Shown: positions 32,438-41,286, counted from the first letter of the stretch. The stretch: 43,207 nucleotides of DNA from Spirochaetales bacterium (GCA_028722305.1 JAQYHB010000043.1:1-43207), one strand, 5' to 3'. The notes: generated by a model not told the origin, from the letters alone. Made by a program: numbers and translations.

Positions 32438-34487
32438 ATGGTCGTCAATCGCATTTTATATCAGGCTTCGCAGTCGGATTTCAGGCAAGATGTCCTAGTG
32501 CATCAGTTCGTTCCCAAAATGCTGGATGCGGCGAACAAGCTAGGTGTCCACCCAGGAGAACCAGAAATCCGTTCTTGGCAAGCGAACAGCTTGCAAATCA
32601 AGGACTTGCTGGAACTGGCCGGAGTACAAGGCACGTACGTGACCATGGAATACAAAGTTCCGTACAGCCAAAAGCGTATCGACTGCATGCTCTATGGACG
32701 CGGATGCGACAATCACAACCATGTGGTCCATATCGAAATGAAGCAATGGGAGAACAAAGGAGTCCGCCCTGCGGAAAGCAACGGGAAACTTCGATGTCGA
32801 ACAGGATATTGATGATGACTATCTGGTAGATGCGTTTACCGGTGGCCGAAACCAAAGTGTCGCCCACCCATCCCAGCAAGTACGGGGATACAACCAATAT
32901 CTCGAGAACTTTGTAGAAATCTACACGAACCCTGCAGAAGACACCCATTTGCAGGGAATCGCCTACTGCTACAACTACCGTAAAGGCGGCAAACCCGATG
33001 TCTTGTTCGACCCGAAATATGCCAGTCTGCTGAAAGAGTTCCGAACCTACGCAGGCAACGAAGTCGTGGAATTGGCCGCTACGCTCAGACAGTGGCTTGG
33101 TTCCGGCGAAGGACTTTCGATTTTCAACAAGGTCCAGCGTTCCCCCATCCATCCGTCATCCAAATTGCTGGAATCGGCGGCAAAGATGCTGGATGAAGGG
33201 AAAGCGGACGCCTTTTCCCTCATTGCAGACCAGATTGTCGCTCGCAACTGCATCCTTGACCGCATACGCAAGCTGAAAGGCGCCGATGGTCAAAAGGCGG
33301 TCATCATCATCAAAGGTGGCCCGGGCACAGGCAAAACAGTCATCGCGCTCCACATCATGGCCCTGCTCTCTGGGCAAAAATACTATGTCTGCTATGCCAC
33401 AAAGTCCAAGTCGCTCATGGAAGGCATCAAACATCAATTGCGCCGTGGATCGCGGGCAAAGAATCTTTTCCACAACATCACTTCGTTCCTGCCCGCAGAT
33501 TATGACGAGAACGAGGTGGATGTATTGCTGGTCGACGAGGCACATCGCCTTATCAAAAAAGCGACAGACAGGTACACCCCTGCGCAGAAACTGACGAATC
33601 TGTCATTGATCGAGACATTGGTTCGCTCGGCAAAGATTTCCGTCTTCTTCATCGACGACAAGCAGGTCATCCGCGGATCGGAAATCGGATCAACCCAGCT
33701 GATCCGGGAAACAGCCAAAAAATTCAATGCAACGATTGAAGAAGTGACCCTGAAATCCCAATTCAGATGCAATGGTTCCGACAATTACCTTGATTGGCTG
33801 GACCAAGTACTGTACAAGGACAGCAACAAGAAGAAAGTCACCAAAACATTTCGACCGGAGGATTATGAATTCCGGGTATTTGATTCTCCGCAGCAGCTGT
33901 ATCAAGCTATTGTTGCTCGAAACAACGAACCGGGAACCACCGCCCGTCTCTGCGCCGGGTTCTGCTGGCCGTGGTCCAAGACACTGGGACCTGATGGCAA
34001 TCTCGTGAAGGATGTGCATATCGGCAGCTTCGCCATGCCATGGGAAACCCAAGAAGATCTCACATCCGTTGCCCGCAAACTAGGGTATGTCCCTTGGTAT
34101 GAATGGGCCTATCAGCCTTCAGGCATCAAACAGGTCGGTTGTATCTACACCGCCCAAGGTTTCGAGTTCGACTATGTGGGTGTCATCATCGGTGGAGACC
34201 TCACCTATGACCCGGAACACGATTGCCTTGTGACACACATAGAGGCGAACAAGGATTCTACGCTTACCAAAAACAATCTAGGGCAGTTCGACACATACGT
34301 CCGCAACATTTACCGCGTACTGCTCTCCCGTGGCATGCGCGGGGCCTATGTCTACTGCTGTGACCCTGCGCTTGCGGGATATCTCCGTACCTGGGACACA
34401 TCGAAACATCTTTTGTACGAAGGCAGGATTGACAGGTCTCGGGGAAACCTGAGCGTTGCGGATGCATCAAGAATCGACGGCAATTGA
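32438..34487 (+). pseudogene. PD-(D/E)XK nuclease-DUF2075/Schlafen-3-type helicase, split by a one-base insertion
   Basis: Nuclease part (from MVVNRILYQASQSDF): the PD-(D/E)XK signature is KRIDCMLYGRG followed by VVHIEMKQWE. The frame breaks at 32786-32788, where GGGAAAC should read GGGAAC. Removing one A restores SNGNFDVEQDIDDDYLVDAF and joins the second frame. That frame (open through 34487) has Walker A IIIKGGPGTGKTVIALHIMA, Walker B VDVLLVDEAHRL, FFIDDKQVI and QFRCNGSDNYLDWLD (motif III/IV-like), then YTAQGFEFDYVGVIIGGDL and RVLLSRGMRG. This is a single-chain nuclease-helicase. It is otherwise intact (about 680 aa), so the lesion is recent or a sequencing error. Likely anti-phage or restriction-like role by family analogy. 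Confidence 0.82.
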
Positions 34488-34715
34488 TGTCACAGTGGCA
34501 CACCCGACAGCTTTTACTCTCCCCTCTAGGTACCAAGAATGGGTCGCTTGCCGATACACCGGACCATTCCGTATCCTTCTGGAAGGACGCTTCCATGTCG
34601 GTTCCTCTTTCTGATGCGGACAAAGGAGCTTGTCATGTATATGAAAGAAAAGAAGAAGGCTGTTGATCCAAGCGACAGGGGACGATACAGTGGTGTCATG
34701 AACGTTGGATGATTA

Positions 34716-35735
34716 TCATGTATCATTCCTTTGCACTTCCCAGAAGCCATTCTTATTGGCACCATGCCGGATCAGGATGCCTTCTTCCTTCAGCTTCGCA
34801 ATCATTCGCTCTACCTGTCGCTGGGTAATGTCCAGCGTTCCTGCTAAAACCTTCGCCGTTAGCGTCCCGTCTTGTTTCAACAGCAACAGCAGTTTCTCTT
34901 CATTTGTACCGACATTTGTACCGACATTTGTACCGACATTTTTCACTCTTGGTTGCTGTCTGTGACTCTGCATCTTGGAAAGATCCTGCAATGCATCCCG
35001 AATCATCCGCAGCATGAATTCCACGAAAAGAGTAGATTCCCCCGCATTATCTGCAAGCCGGAGCACGCGGTAATACGCTTTCTGATGCTCATGAACCAGC
35101 GTTTCAATCGGCAACCAAGCAAAGATTGGATGCCATTTCTGCAAAACAAGAGACTGCCAGAGTCTTCCCATTCTGCCATTACCATCTGCAAACGGATGGA
35201 TAAACTCGAATTCATAATGGAACACACAGCTTTTAATCAATGGATGATACTGCGACTTCTTCATCCAAGAAAGAAGCTGTTCCATCAACCCTGGTACAAA
35301 GCTTGCTGGCGTGCCGGCATGAATCAGTTGGGAACCAGCATACACTCCGTCATTTCCGGACCGGAACACACCCGCTTCCTTGACCAGCCCGTCCATCATC
35401 ATGGTATGTGCGCGCAGAAGATCCTTCACGCTGTAGGGATCGAACGAAGCAGCCGCTTCATACACTTCATAAGCATTCTTTACTTCCCGGATATCCTGCG
35501 GCGGGCCAAGGACTCGTTTCCCGTCGATGATATCGGTCACCTGATCCAGAGTCAGCGTGTTCTGTTCAATCGCAAGGGAAGAGTGAATGGAACGGATCCG
35601 ATTCTCTCTTTTCAGCACCGGATTTGGATGCAACGACGCAAAAGCAGCGACAGTACCCACATACTGGCCGATTTCAACCGTTAGATTGGTAATCTCTTCG
35701 GTCACTTGGAAGGGAGGGACATAGGCATCAGGCAT
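34716..35735 (-). CDS. Fic family protein with C-terminal winged helix
   Basis: 339 aa. Fic core motif FIHPFADGNGRMGRLWQSL (catalytic His, ATP-binding GNGR). The N-terminal region has the inhibitory-helix pattern RSIHSSLAIEQNTLTLDQV, whose Ser...Glu matches the (S/T)xxxE(G/N) self-inhibitory motif. After the Fic domain comes a linker with three NVGT repeats and then a winged helix (DITQRQVERMIAKLKEEGIL). Fic enzymes AMPylate target proteins; the winged helix suggests DNA binding and autoregulation. The ATG at 35735 is preferred (GGAG about 9 bases upstream); 35744 is also possible. Lies in the accessory island. Confidence 0.9.
   Translation of the reverse strand: MPDAYVPPFQVTEEITNLTVEIGQYVGTVAAFASLHPNPVLKRENRIRSIHSSLAIEQNTLTLDQVTDIIDGKRVLGPPQDIREVKNAYEVYEAAASFDPYSVKDLLRAHTMMMDGLVKEAGVFRSGNDGVYAGSQLIHAGTPASFVPGLMEQLLSWMKKSQYHPLIKSCVFHYEFEFIHPFADGNGRMGRLWQSLVLQKWHPIFAWLPIETLVHEHQKAYYRVLRLADNAGESTLFVEFMLRMIRDALQDLSKMQSHRQQPRVKNVGTNVGTNVGTNEEKLLLLLKQDGTLTAKVLAGTLDITQRQVERMIAKLKEEGILIRHGANKNGFWEVQRNDT
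34901..34936 (-). repeat. three tandem 12-bp in-frame repeats in the fic gene
   Basis: CATTTGTACCGA occurs three times without mismatch at 34901-34912, 34913-34924 and 34925-34936. It encodes NVGT units in the linker between the Fic and winged-helix domains. Because the unit is 12 bp, slippage changes linker length but not frame. Confidence 0.9.
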
Positions 35736-35900
35736 GGGTACCATCTCCATCCAGCGCACTGGCTATAGCTTGCATATCATGATGATCCGGCCAATCAGCA
35801 AAGAGAGGCTTTGCGGACTGGTCAGGTAAAGAAGCGACTTTTCCATCTTGACCCTGTGTATTTCGGAGAAACGTGCTGCAATCACTTTTGGATCCATTTT

Positions 35901-36147
35901 TCACATCAGCCACAATCTCCTCCCAAGAGGAACACCGCCATCCAGAAGGTCGTGAATCCTCTGGTACATCAGCGCGGACTTCCCGGAACGCCGGATTCCC
36001 ACGAAGCAATAATTCAACTTCCATCAGATACTTGCGGTGTACAAATGGTACATCCAGATACATCTCTCACTGGTCAACCACCACTTGTTTTAGAATATCC
36101 TGGTTCACGTACGTTCTTCCGTCTTCCCCATAAGACAGCAATACCAT
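35901..36147 (-). pseudogene. DUF4143/AAA_14 ATPase N-terminal remnant
   Basis: Minus strand. It starts MVLLSYGEDGRTYVNQDILK and QVVVDQ, then TGA, then EMYLDVPFVHRKYLMEVEL. After a frameshift it continues YCFVGIRRSGKSALMYQRIH and DLLDGGVPLGRRLWLM, before a second stop. The GIRRSGKS Walker A followed by MYQRIHDLLDGGVP is diagnostic for this ATPase family. Nothing of the Walker B or DUF4143 domain remains, because the fic gene begins about 170 bases on. Two nonsense changes and one frameshift show that it is dead. Confidence 0.75.
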
Positions 36148-36150
36148 GAA

Positions 36151-36172
36151 TTTGTCTTATAGAGAAGACAAA
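36151..36172 (-). promoter_or_regulatory. perfect inverted repeat upstream of the broken DUF4143 ATPase (putative operator)
   Basis: TTTGTCTT (36151-36158), ATAGAG, AAGACAAA (36165-36172): 8-bp perfect arms. Another ATAAGACA (36130-36137) pairs with TGTCTTAT (36153-36160). On the minus strand TATAAG lies 8 bases before the pseudogene's ATG. Confidence 0.4.
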
Positions 36173-36249
36173 CCCATGGCCTCTACACTTTATCTGACTG
36201 TCTCGGTGGTGCATGTTGGTACACCACGGAACAAAAATTTTGCCCTACC

Positions 36250-36981
36250 TCATCGATTCTGGAATTCTTCGGGATGGTCATGCTCGAACATGTCGGTCGG
36301 GATACTGACCGCATAGTCGATCAAATTCTTGTCTCGAAGGATCGCCCCCGAGACATAGTAGCCCGCCTTCTGCAGGTCATGTACCATATCCGGGGTAAGC
36401 TCGTTGACGTAGGTCAGGTAGACAAGAGCGTCCATTTCCTTCATCAGCCCTACCGGGTCGGTCGGGACAAAGGGAACAATCAGGCCGATGTCGAACTGCT
36501 TGTCAATCGCATGGAGCTTCTGCAGGACCTGGAAGTCGAGACCGAACGCCTCGACCTGTTCCAGCATGCCCTCCTCGCGGACGATGCCGTCAAGATAGGA
36601 GACAAGACGCATGTTCTGCTCGTGGGTCTTATAGGGCAGGCTCTTCAGCTCCAAGGCGAAGTATGCGTGGTGTTTCCTGCCCCACTGCATCGCTTCCCGC
36701 AGGGTCGGCACCTGGAAGGCCTTTCGCATCTCCTGCAAGGTGTGGTCCTGCACAAGGCCCTGCATGCCGGTCTTCTCCCTGACGTCGATGTCATGAAAGA
36801 CGATAGGCACGTCGTCCTTGGTCAGCTGGATGTCGATTTCCAGGTAGCTCGCTCCACGCCTCAGCCCTTCGGCCATCGCCTCCAGACTGTTCTCCTGGTA
36901 CTGGCAGGAACAACCACGATGTCCTCCAATCAAAGGGAAGGCATCTCCACTTCTCCGATGCGCTTCAAGCAGGTTTCTCAT
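36250..36981 (-). CDS. ugpQ: glycerophosphodiester phosphodiesterase
   Basis: 243 aa, TIM-barrel GDPD. GGHRGCSCQYQENSLEAM contains the HRG motif and the following Glu/Asn; YLEIDIQLTKDDVPIVFHD carries the metal-binding ExD and catalytic His. Further GDPD features are TLREAMQWGRKHHAYFALELK and a C-terminal strand VSGAILRDKNLIDYAVS. It hydrolyses glycerophosphodiesters to glycerol-3-phosphate and alcohol. No signal peptide, so cytoplasmic, like E. coli UgpQ. The ATG at 36981 overlaps the ugpC stop (ATGA). The intergenic 36148-36249 holds a weak GTGGTG/CACCAC hairpin (around 36207-36230) that could end the operon. Confidence 0.9.
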   Translation of the reverse strand: MRNLLEAHRRSGDAFPLIGGHRGCSCQYQENSLEAMAEGLRRGASYLEIDIQLTKDDVPIVFHDIDVREKTGMQGLVQDHTLQEMRKAFQVPTLREAMQWGRKHHAYFALELKSLPYKTHEQNMRLVSYLDGIVREEGMLEQVEAFGLDFQVLQKLHAIDKQFDIGLIVPFVPTDPVGLMKEMDALVYLTYVNELTPDMVHDLQKAGYYVSGAILRDKNLIDYAVSIPTDMFEHDHPEEFQNR

Positions 36982-38087
36982 TTGTCCAACGCCTCGAAAT
37001 CGACGATGTTGCGCCCCTCGGGCAACAGGAACACATTGTACTTGCACCCGAGCGACAGGTAGACATCCTCTTTTTTCTGAGCCTTTTGCTTCAAAGCCGC
37101 GTACAGGCCCTTGTCAGGATAGGAGACCCGAACCTCGGCATCACCCACCTCGCCATAGACGAGCAGTTCCTTGCCAAGGTTTTCGACGATATGCATCTTC
37201 ATCGGTACCACATGGCTCTCGTCCTTTTCCATGGCAAGGGAAAGCATATGGGGTCGGATGCCGATCTTGACCTGTTTGCCCGAAGCGTCCTCCTTCAGCG
37301 GCATCGTACACGTGAGCGTGACGCCGCCAAGGGTGAAATGGTTCCGGTCGACCATCCGTCCTTCAAGGAAGTTCATCGGGGGGTTGCCCATGAAGTTGGC
37401 GACGAACAGGTTGGCCGGCTGCTCGTACAGCGTGTCAGGGGTGGCGAACTGCTGGATGCGGCCCTCGTCCAGGATGGCGATCTCATCCGCCAGCGCCATC
37501 GCCTCCTCCTGGTCATGGGTGACCAGGATGGCCGTCACCTGCAGGTCCTGCTGGATGGACTTGATGACCTCGCGGATCTCGATCTTCAGGCGCGCGTCGA
37601 GGTTCGACATCGGTTCGTCGAGCAACAGGATGTGCGGTTCCTTGACGATGGCGCGGCAAATGGCGACTCTCTGCTGCTGTCCTCCCGACAGCTGGGCGGG
37701 CTTACGGTCAAGCAAATGCTCGATCTGCAGCTTCTTGGCCACCTCGCGCGCCCTTTCGTGGCGTACCTTCTTCTCTATACCCTTCTGCTTCAAGGGAAAC
37801 GCGATGTTGTCAAGCACGCTCAAATGGGGATACAGGGCATAGGACTGGAACACCATGCCGATGTTGCGGTCCTTCGGGGCCATGTGGGTCACATCCTTTC
37901 CGTCGAAGAGGATTTTTCCCTCTGTCGGGTCCAGCAGGCCGGCGATGCAGTTCAGCGTGGTGGACTTGCCACAACCCGAAGGACCGAGCAGTGCGATGAA
38001 CTTCCCGTCAGGGATGGTCAGATCGAAGCGGTCCAGCGCTACCGTATGCTTGTCATATTCCTTACGCAGTCCTTTGATCTCAATCAT
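36978..38087 (-). CDS. ugpC: ABC importer ATPase, UgpC/MsmK/MalK type
   Basis: 369 aa. Walker A LLGPSGCGKSTTLNCIAG, Q-loop MVFQSYALYPHLSV, signature LSGGQQQRVAICRAI, Walker B LLLDEPMSNLDA and the H-loop ILVTHDQEEAMALADEI, then the C-terminal TOBE/OB regulatory domain (IGIRPHMLSLAMEKD). It energises the two permeases encoded just upstream. UgpC and sugar-importer ATPases are near-identical in family, so the glycerol-phosphate assignment comes from the operon. Overlaps ugpE by ATGA. Confidence 0.92.
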   Translation of the reverse strand: MIEIKGLRKEYDKHTVALDRFDLTIPDGKFIALLGPSGCGKSTTLNCIAGLLDPTEGKILFDGKDVTHMAPKDRNIGMVFQSYALYPHLSVLDNIAFPLKQKGIEKKVRHERAREVAKKLQIEHLLDRKPAQLSGGQQQRVAICRAIVKEPHILLLDEPMSNLDARLKIEIREVIKSIQQDLQVTAILVTHDQEEAMALADEIAILDEGRIQQFATPDTLYEQPANLFVANFMGNPPMNFLEGRMVDRNHFTLGGVTLTCTMPLKEDASGKQVKIGIRPHMLSLAMEKDESHVVPMKMHIVENLGKELLVYGEVGDAEVRVSYPDKGLYAALKQKAQKKEDVYLSLGCKYNVFLLPEGRNIVDFEALDK

Positions 38088-38929
38088 GATAGTCCTTTGC
38101 CTCCTCCCATATTGCCTTCCATAAGCTGCTTCTGCGTGAGGAGGAAAAAGATAATCACGGGAAGCATGTAGACGATACCCATCGCCGCGACGACGTTATA
38201 GGTCGGAATCAGTTGGTCGTTGCGGGTCAGGGCCCTGATATAGGTCGACATGACCGGCGTCTTGCTGCCGAAGAGCAACGTGTCGAACAGGATGAAGTTC
38301 GACCAGGCGCTCATGAAGCTGAAAACCGCGATGCTGACGATGCCGGGCTTGACCAGGTGGATGATCACCTGGAAGAACCCGGACAGCGGCGTGCAACCGT
38401 CGACCAGCGTCGAGTTCTCGATATCGCGCGAGACCCCGTCGAAGAAATTCTTGATGATGAAGGTCGAGCCAGGAATGCGGAACGCCAGGGCCACCAGGAC
38501 CACGCCGCGTAGCGTGTTGACCACATGCAGCACCATCAGCACGTAGAGCACGGCAATCAACAGCAGCAGGTTCGGGAACATGCGCAACACAAGCAGCCCG
38601 GTCTGGATGTTCCTTCTCCCGGGGAAACGCAGCCGGCTCAGCGCGTAGCCGGCCAGCATGCTGACCAGCACCTCGAAGAACGTCACCAGGCAGGTGAAAA
38701 TCAGCGAGTTGCGCAGTGCGGGACCAATCGGCTTGATCGTAGTCTGGTCACGCAGCTTCATCGGCCCGACGACGAACTGGAAATTGGAAAGGGTCACATG
38801 TCCGTCGCCATCAAAAAAGGCCATGCCGAAAAACATGATGAACATGAATACCAGCGGAAGCACGAAAAGGATCATCACGGCAATCGCGATGTTCTGCTTG
38901 CGCCGCTCGCTCCGGGTCATATCAATCAT
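38084..38929 (-). CDS. ugpE: ABC importer permease, UgpE type
   Basis: 281 aa, six predicted helices (first QNIAIAVMILFVLPLVFMFI). Binding-protein-dependent permease with the EAA-like cytoplasmic loop STLVDGCTPLSGFFQVIIHL near residue 185, which contacts the ATPase. The ATG at 38929 is preferred because AAGGAG is 9 bases upstream. It overlaps ugpA by 8 bases (ATGATTGA). Confidence 0.88.
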   Translation of the reverse strand: MIDMTRSERRKQNIAIAVMILFVLPLVFMFIMFFGMAFFDGDGHVTLSNFQFVVGPMKLRDQTTIKPIGPALRNSLIFTCLVTFFEVLVSMLAGYALSRLRFPGRRNIQTGLLVLRMFPNLLLLIAVLYVLMVLHVVNTLRGVVLVALAFRIPGSTFIIKNFFDGVSRDIENSTLVDGCTPLSGFFQVIIHLVKPGIVSIAVFSFMSAWSNFILFDTLLFGSKTPVMSTYIRALTRNDQLIPTYNVVAAMGIVYMLPVIIFFLLTQKQLMEGNMGGGKGLS

Positions 38930-39815
38930 TTTCCTTTTCTCCTTTCGCGCGCACATGCTTGGAAGCGAACCCGAAAAGCAACATGAGCATGAAGACGACG
39001 AGAATCAGCATGACGCTGATGGCGGCTCCATACCCGTACTGCTGGTCGACGAAGGCCTTATGGTAGGCCGAGAGCGCCCAGACCTCGGTGCGGTTCAACG
39101 GCCCGCCGTTGGTAATCAGCATGATATTGATGTAATTCGTCAGCAGGCCCAGTGTCTCCCACATGACCACGAACTTGATGTGGCTGGAGATGTTGGGGAT
39201 GATGATCTGCCAGACAATCTCCCACTCGCTCGCGCCATCGACCCTCGCCGCCCGGAACTGGTTCTCGGGAATCGAACGGATAGCGCTGGAAAGGATGATC
39301 GCCCCATAGGCCAATGCGACCACCACCTCGACCAGGATGATGACGGCCATCGGGTAATCGGCGATCCAGTTGGTCGGACTGCCCGATGGCCGGAAGAAAT
39401 GGACTACCTTGTTGATGAATCCGTTCTCCGTAGCGTCAAGGTACCACAGCCAAAGGATGGAATAGATGACCGATGGAGTGACCATCGGCAACATGATGAT
39501 GGACTTGAACAGGCTTGCCCACGCGTTGCTACGGATGAAATAGGCAGTCATGATCGCGATGAACAGGTCAAGCAGGATGATCAGGACCATAGCGCTGAAG
39601 ATATAGACCAGCGTGTTTGCCAGGATCAGCCCGTTGTTCGGATCCAGGAAAATCTTCCTGTAGTTGGAGAGCCCGACGAAATTCCACTGGAAGGTAGCAT
39701 CCAATCCGGTGAAGGACATGATGATTGTCAGGATGGCAGGAAGCAGATAAAACAATGAAACAAGCACCAGAAAGGGAGACAGGAAGGTATATGCCTGTAC
39801 GGTTTTCCTTTTCAT
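38922..39815 (-). CDS. ugpA: ABC importer permease, UgpA type
   Basis: 297 aa, six helices (LSPFLVLVSLFYLLPAILTI at the N-terminus). EAA loop FRAARVDGASEWEIVWQIII (residues ~192-211) is the ATPase contact. It forms the permease heterodimer with UgpE. GGAGG lies 4 bases before the ATG, directly after a stable hairpin. Confidence 0.9.
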   Translation of the reverse strand: MKRKTVQAYTFLSPFLVLVSLFYLLPAILTIIMSFTGLDATFQWNFVGLSNYRKIFLDPNNGLILANTLVYIFSAMVLIILLDLFIAIMTAYFIRSNAWASLFKSIIMLPMVTPSVIYSILWLWYLDATENGFINKVVHFFRPSGSPTNWIADYPMAVIILVEVVVALAYGAIILSSAIRSIPENQFRAARVDGASEWEIVWQIIIPNISSHIKFVVMWETLGLLTNYINIMLITNGGPLNRTEVWALSAYHKAFVDQQYGYGAAISVMLILVVFMLMLLFGFASKHVRAKGEKEND

Positions 39816-39830
39816 GTCGCCTCCAAAACA

Positions 39831-39857
39831 CCAGGGAATGGCGCGGCCATTCCCTGG
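39831..39857 (-). terminator. intercistronic hairpin between ugpB and ugpA
   Basis: Perfect 12-bp stem CCAGGGAATGGC (39831-39842) / GCCATTCCCTGG (39846-39857) with a 3-base loop. On the minus strand it follows the binding-protein stop by 14 bases, and TGTTTTGG follows it, a weak T tract. Probably attenuates read-through and protects ugpB mRNA, giving excess binding protein. Confidence 0.7.
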
Positions 39858-39870
39858 AACGAACGAAACG

Positions 39871-41223
39871 TTATTTCACGATGACATTCTTCACGTTCAG
39901 CGTGATCTGCGTCTCCATGTCGCTGACCGCCTTCTCCGGCGTGGTCTGACCAAGCTCAAGGGCGACAATCTGCTTGAACAGCTCGCTCCGGTAGGTGGAC
40001 AGACCATCGATGCTCGGGGCGACCAAGGCGTACTGGGCCATATACCCGGTAGCGGCGACAATCGGGTTCTCCGCCATCTGCGGGTCCTCGTTGGCTGCCT
40101 TGACGGAGCTCAGCGTATTGATCGTGGCGGCATGGCGCGCCATCAGGTCGGTGTCCTCGGTGACCAGCATCCTGTACAGCTCCTTGCAAAGGTCAGGGTA
40201 CTTGGTCTTGCTGGAGATGCCGACATACTGCGGGGCGCCGTAGACGAACGGATGGTCGACGTACTGGCTCTTCGGGAACATGATGAATCCCACCTTCTCG
40301 GCGAACTCAGAAATCGTGACACCGGCGGCGGAAGCCATGTAGGGGCTCGCGTAGACCGGTCCGTAGTAGGAGAAGGCGTCTCCCGTGTAGATTCTCTTCT
40401 CGACCTCGGTCCAGACCTGCTGGTTCAGGTTGTGCGGAGTGATTTCCCGCACGTTGGAGTCGTCGTACGTCAACTGGAAGAACCGCTTCAGCCCCTCACG
40501 GTCAAAGACCAGCGTTCCCTTCTCGTCATAATACTGTCCGCCAAGCACGACGATCATGTCGAGGAAGTCGTTGCCGGCGCCGGTGCGATGGATCAGTCCT
40601 TCCTTGGCTCCACCTTTGTCCACGACCTCCTTGCAGAGGGCGATGTAGTCCTCGAAGGTGAAGGAACCCTCCTGGACCTTGCCGGGAAGCGCATTGACCT
40701 CTTCGTCGGTCCAGCCGATGGCCTTCAGGCAGTCTCGGTTGTAGTAGATGGCCCTGACCGGAAGATCCGGCGGGAACGCGTAGACCCTGCCGTTGGTATC
40801 GGTGGCCGTCGTGAAAACTCCCGGAACCCAGAGATCCTTGGTCTCTTCAACCAGATCGGTAAGATCAAGCAGGAGGCCGTTCTTGACCAGTGAGGCGACA
40901 TCGCTGATGGCGTAGAAATCCGGCTGGTCACCGGTCTTATGGGCGAAGACGATGTTGTTCTGGTATTGGGTCCAGTCGATCGTCTGATAATCCTTCTCGA
41001 ACTCGATGCGGATGTTTTTGCCCTCGGCCTTGTATTTCTCGTTCAGGCGGGCCCCCGCATCAACGACCGCTTCGGGAATGGTCGTAAAGTCCATGTTATG
41101 GGAAATTTTCAGCGTGATGACCTGTTCCTTGCCCTCTGCAGTCCGGGCTTCCGAAGAACCTCCGGCAACGAGCGGGGAGATGGCAGCAGCAAGCACCATC
41201 AATCCAAGCACGATTCTTTTCAT
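39871..41223 (-). CDS. ugpB: extracellular solute-binding protein, UgpB type
   Basis: 450 aa periplasmic receptor. Signal peptide MKRIVLGLMVLAAAISPLVA, mature start near GGSSEARTAEGKEQ, a pattern common in spirochaete binding proteins; no lipobox Cys. The body has the family 1 solute-binding pattern (YAFPPDLPVRAIYYNRDCLK, LGGQYYDEKGTLVFDREGLK). The ATG at 41223 has AAGGAG 6 bases upstream. First gene of the operon ugpB-A-E-C-Q. The ligand is taken as glycerol-3-phosphate or glycerophosphodiesters because of the GDPD; a sugar is possible. Confidence 0.85.
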   Translation of the reverse strand: MKRIVLGLMVLAAAISPLVAGGSSEARTAEGKEQVITLKISHNMDFTTIPEAVVDAGARLNEKYKAEGKNIRIEFEKDYQTIDWTQYQNNIVFAHKTGDQPDFYAISDVASLVKNGLLLDLTDLVEETKDLWVPGVFTTATDTNGRVYAFPPDLPVRAIYYNRDCLKAIGWTDEEVNALPGKVQEGSFTFEDYIALCKEVVDKGGAKEGLIHRTGAGNDFLDMIVVLGGQYYDEKGTLVFDREGLKRFFQLTYDDSNVREITPHNLNQQVWTEVEKRIYTGDAFSYYGPVYASPYMASAAGVTISEFAEKVGFIMFPKSQYVDHPFVYGAPQYVGISSKTKYPDLCKELYRMLVTEDTDLMARHAATINTLSSVKAANEDPQMAENPIVAATGYMAQYALVAPSIDGLSTYRSELFKQIVALELGQTTPEKAVSDMETQITLNVKNVIVK

Positions 41224-41256
41224 GTACATCTCCTTGAACGCCAAACGTCCATTTGC

Positions 41257-41286
41257 ACATTACCAGCAAGGGTTCTCTTATGACAA
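41257..41286 (-). promoter_or_regulatory. predicted promoter of the ugp operon
   Basis: Minus strand: TTGTCA (41286-41281), 18 bases, TAATGT (41262-41257), leaving a leader of about 30 bases to the ATG at 41223. No PhoB box was recognised. Confidence 0.45.

Noticed and set aside
32786-32788. Programmed frameshift in the nuclease-helicase
   Set aside because: The A run is only three long, with no slippery heptamer or downstream structure that I can see. A simple insertion or sequencing error is more likely.
34634-34711. Small rightward open frame (MYMKEKKKAVDPSDRGRYSG)
   Set aside because: Only about 25 codons, with no recognised family and no clear ribosome site; reported here only because the stretch 34488-34715 otherwise holds nothing.
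35728-36063. Separate 111-residue gene starting MYLDVPFVHRK
   Set aside because: Its first part is the middle of the DUF4143 relic and the rest is out-of-frame read-through into the fic start region.
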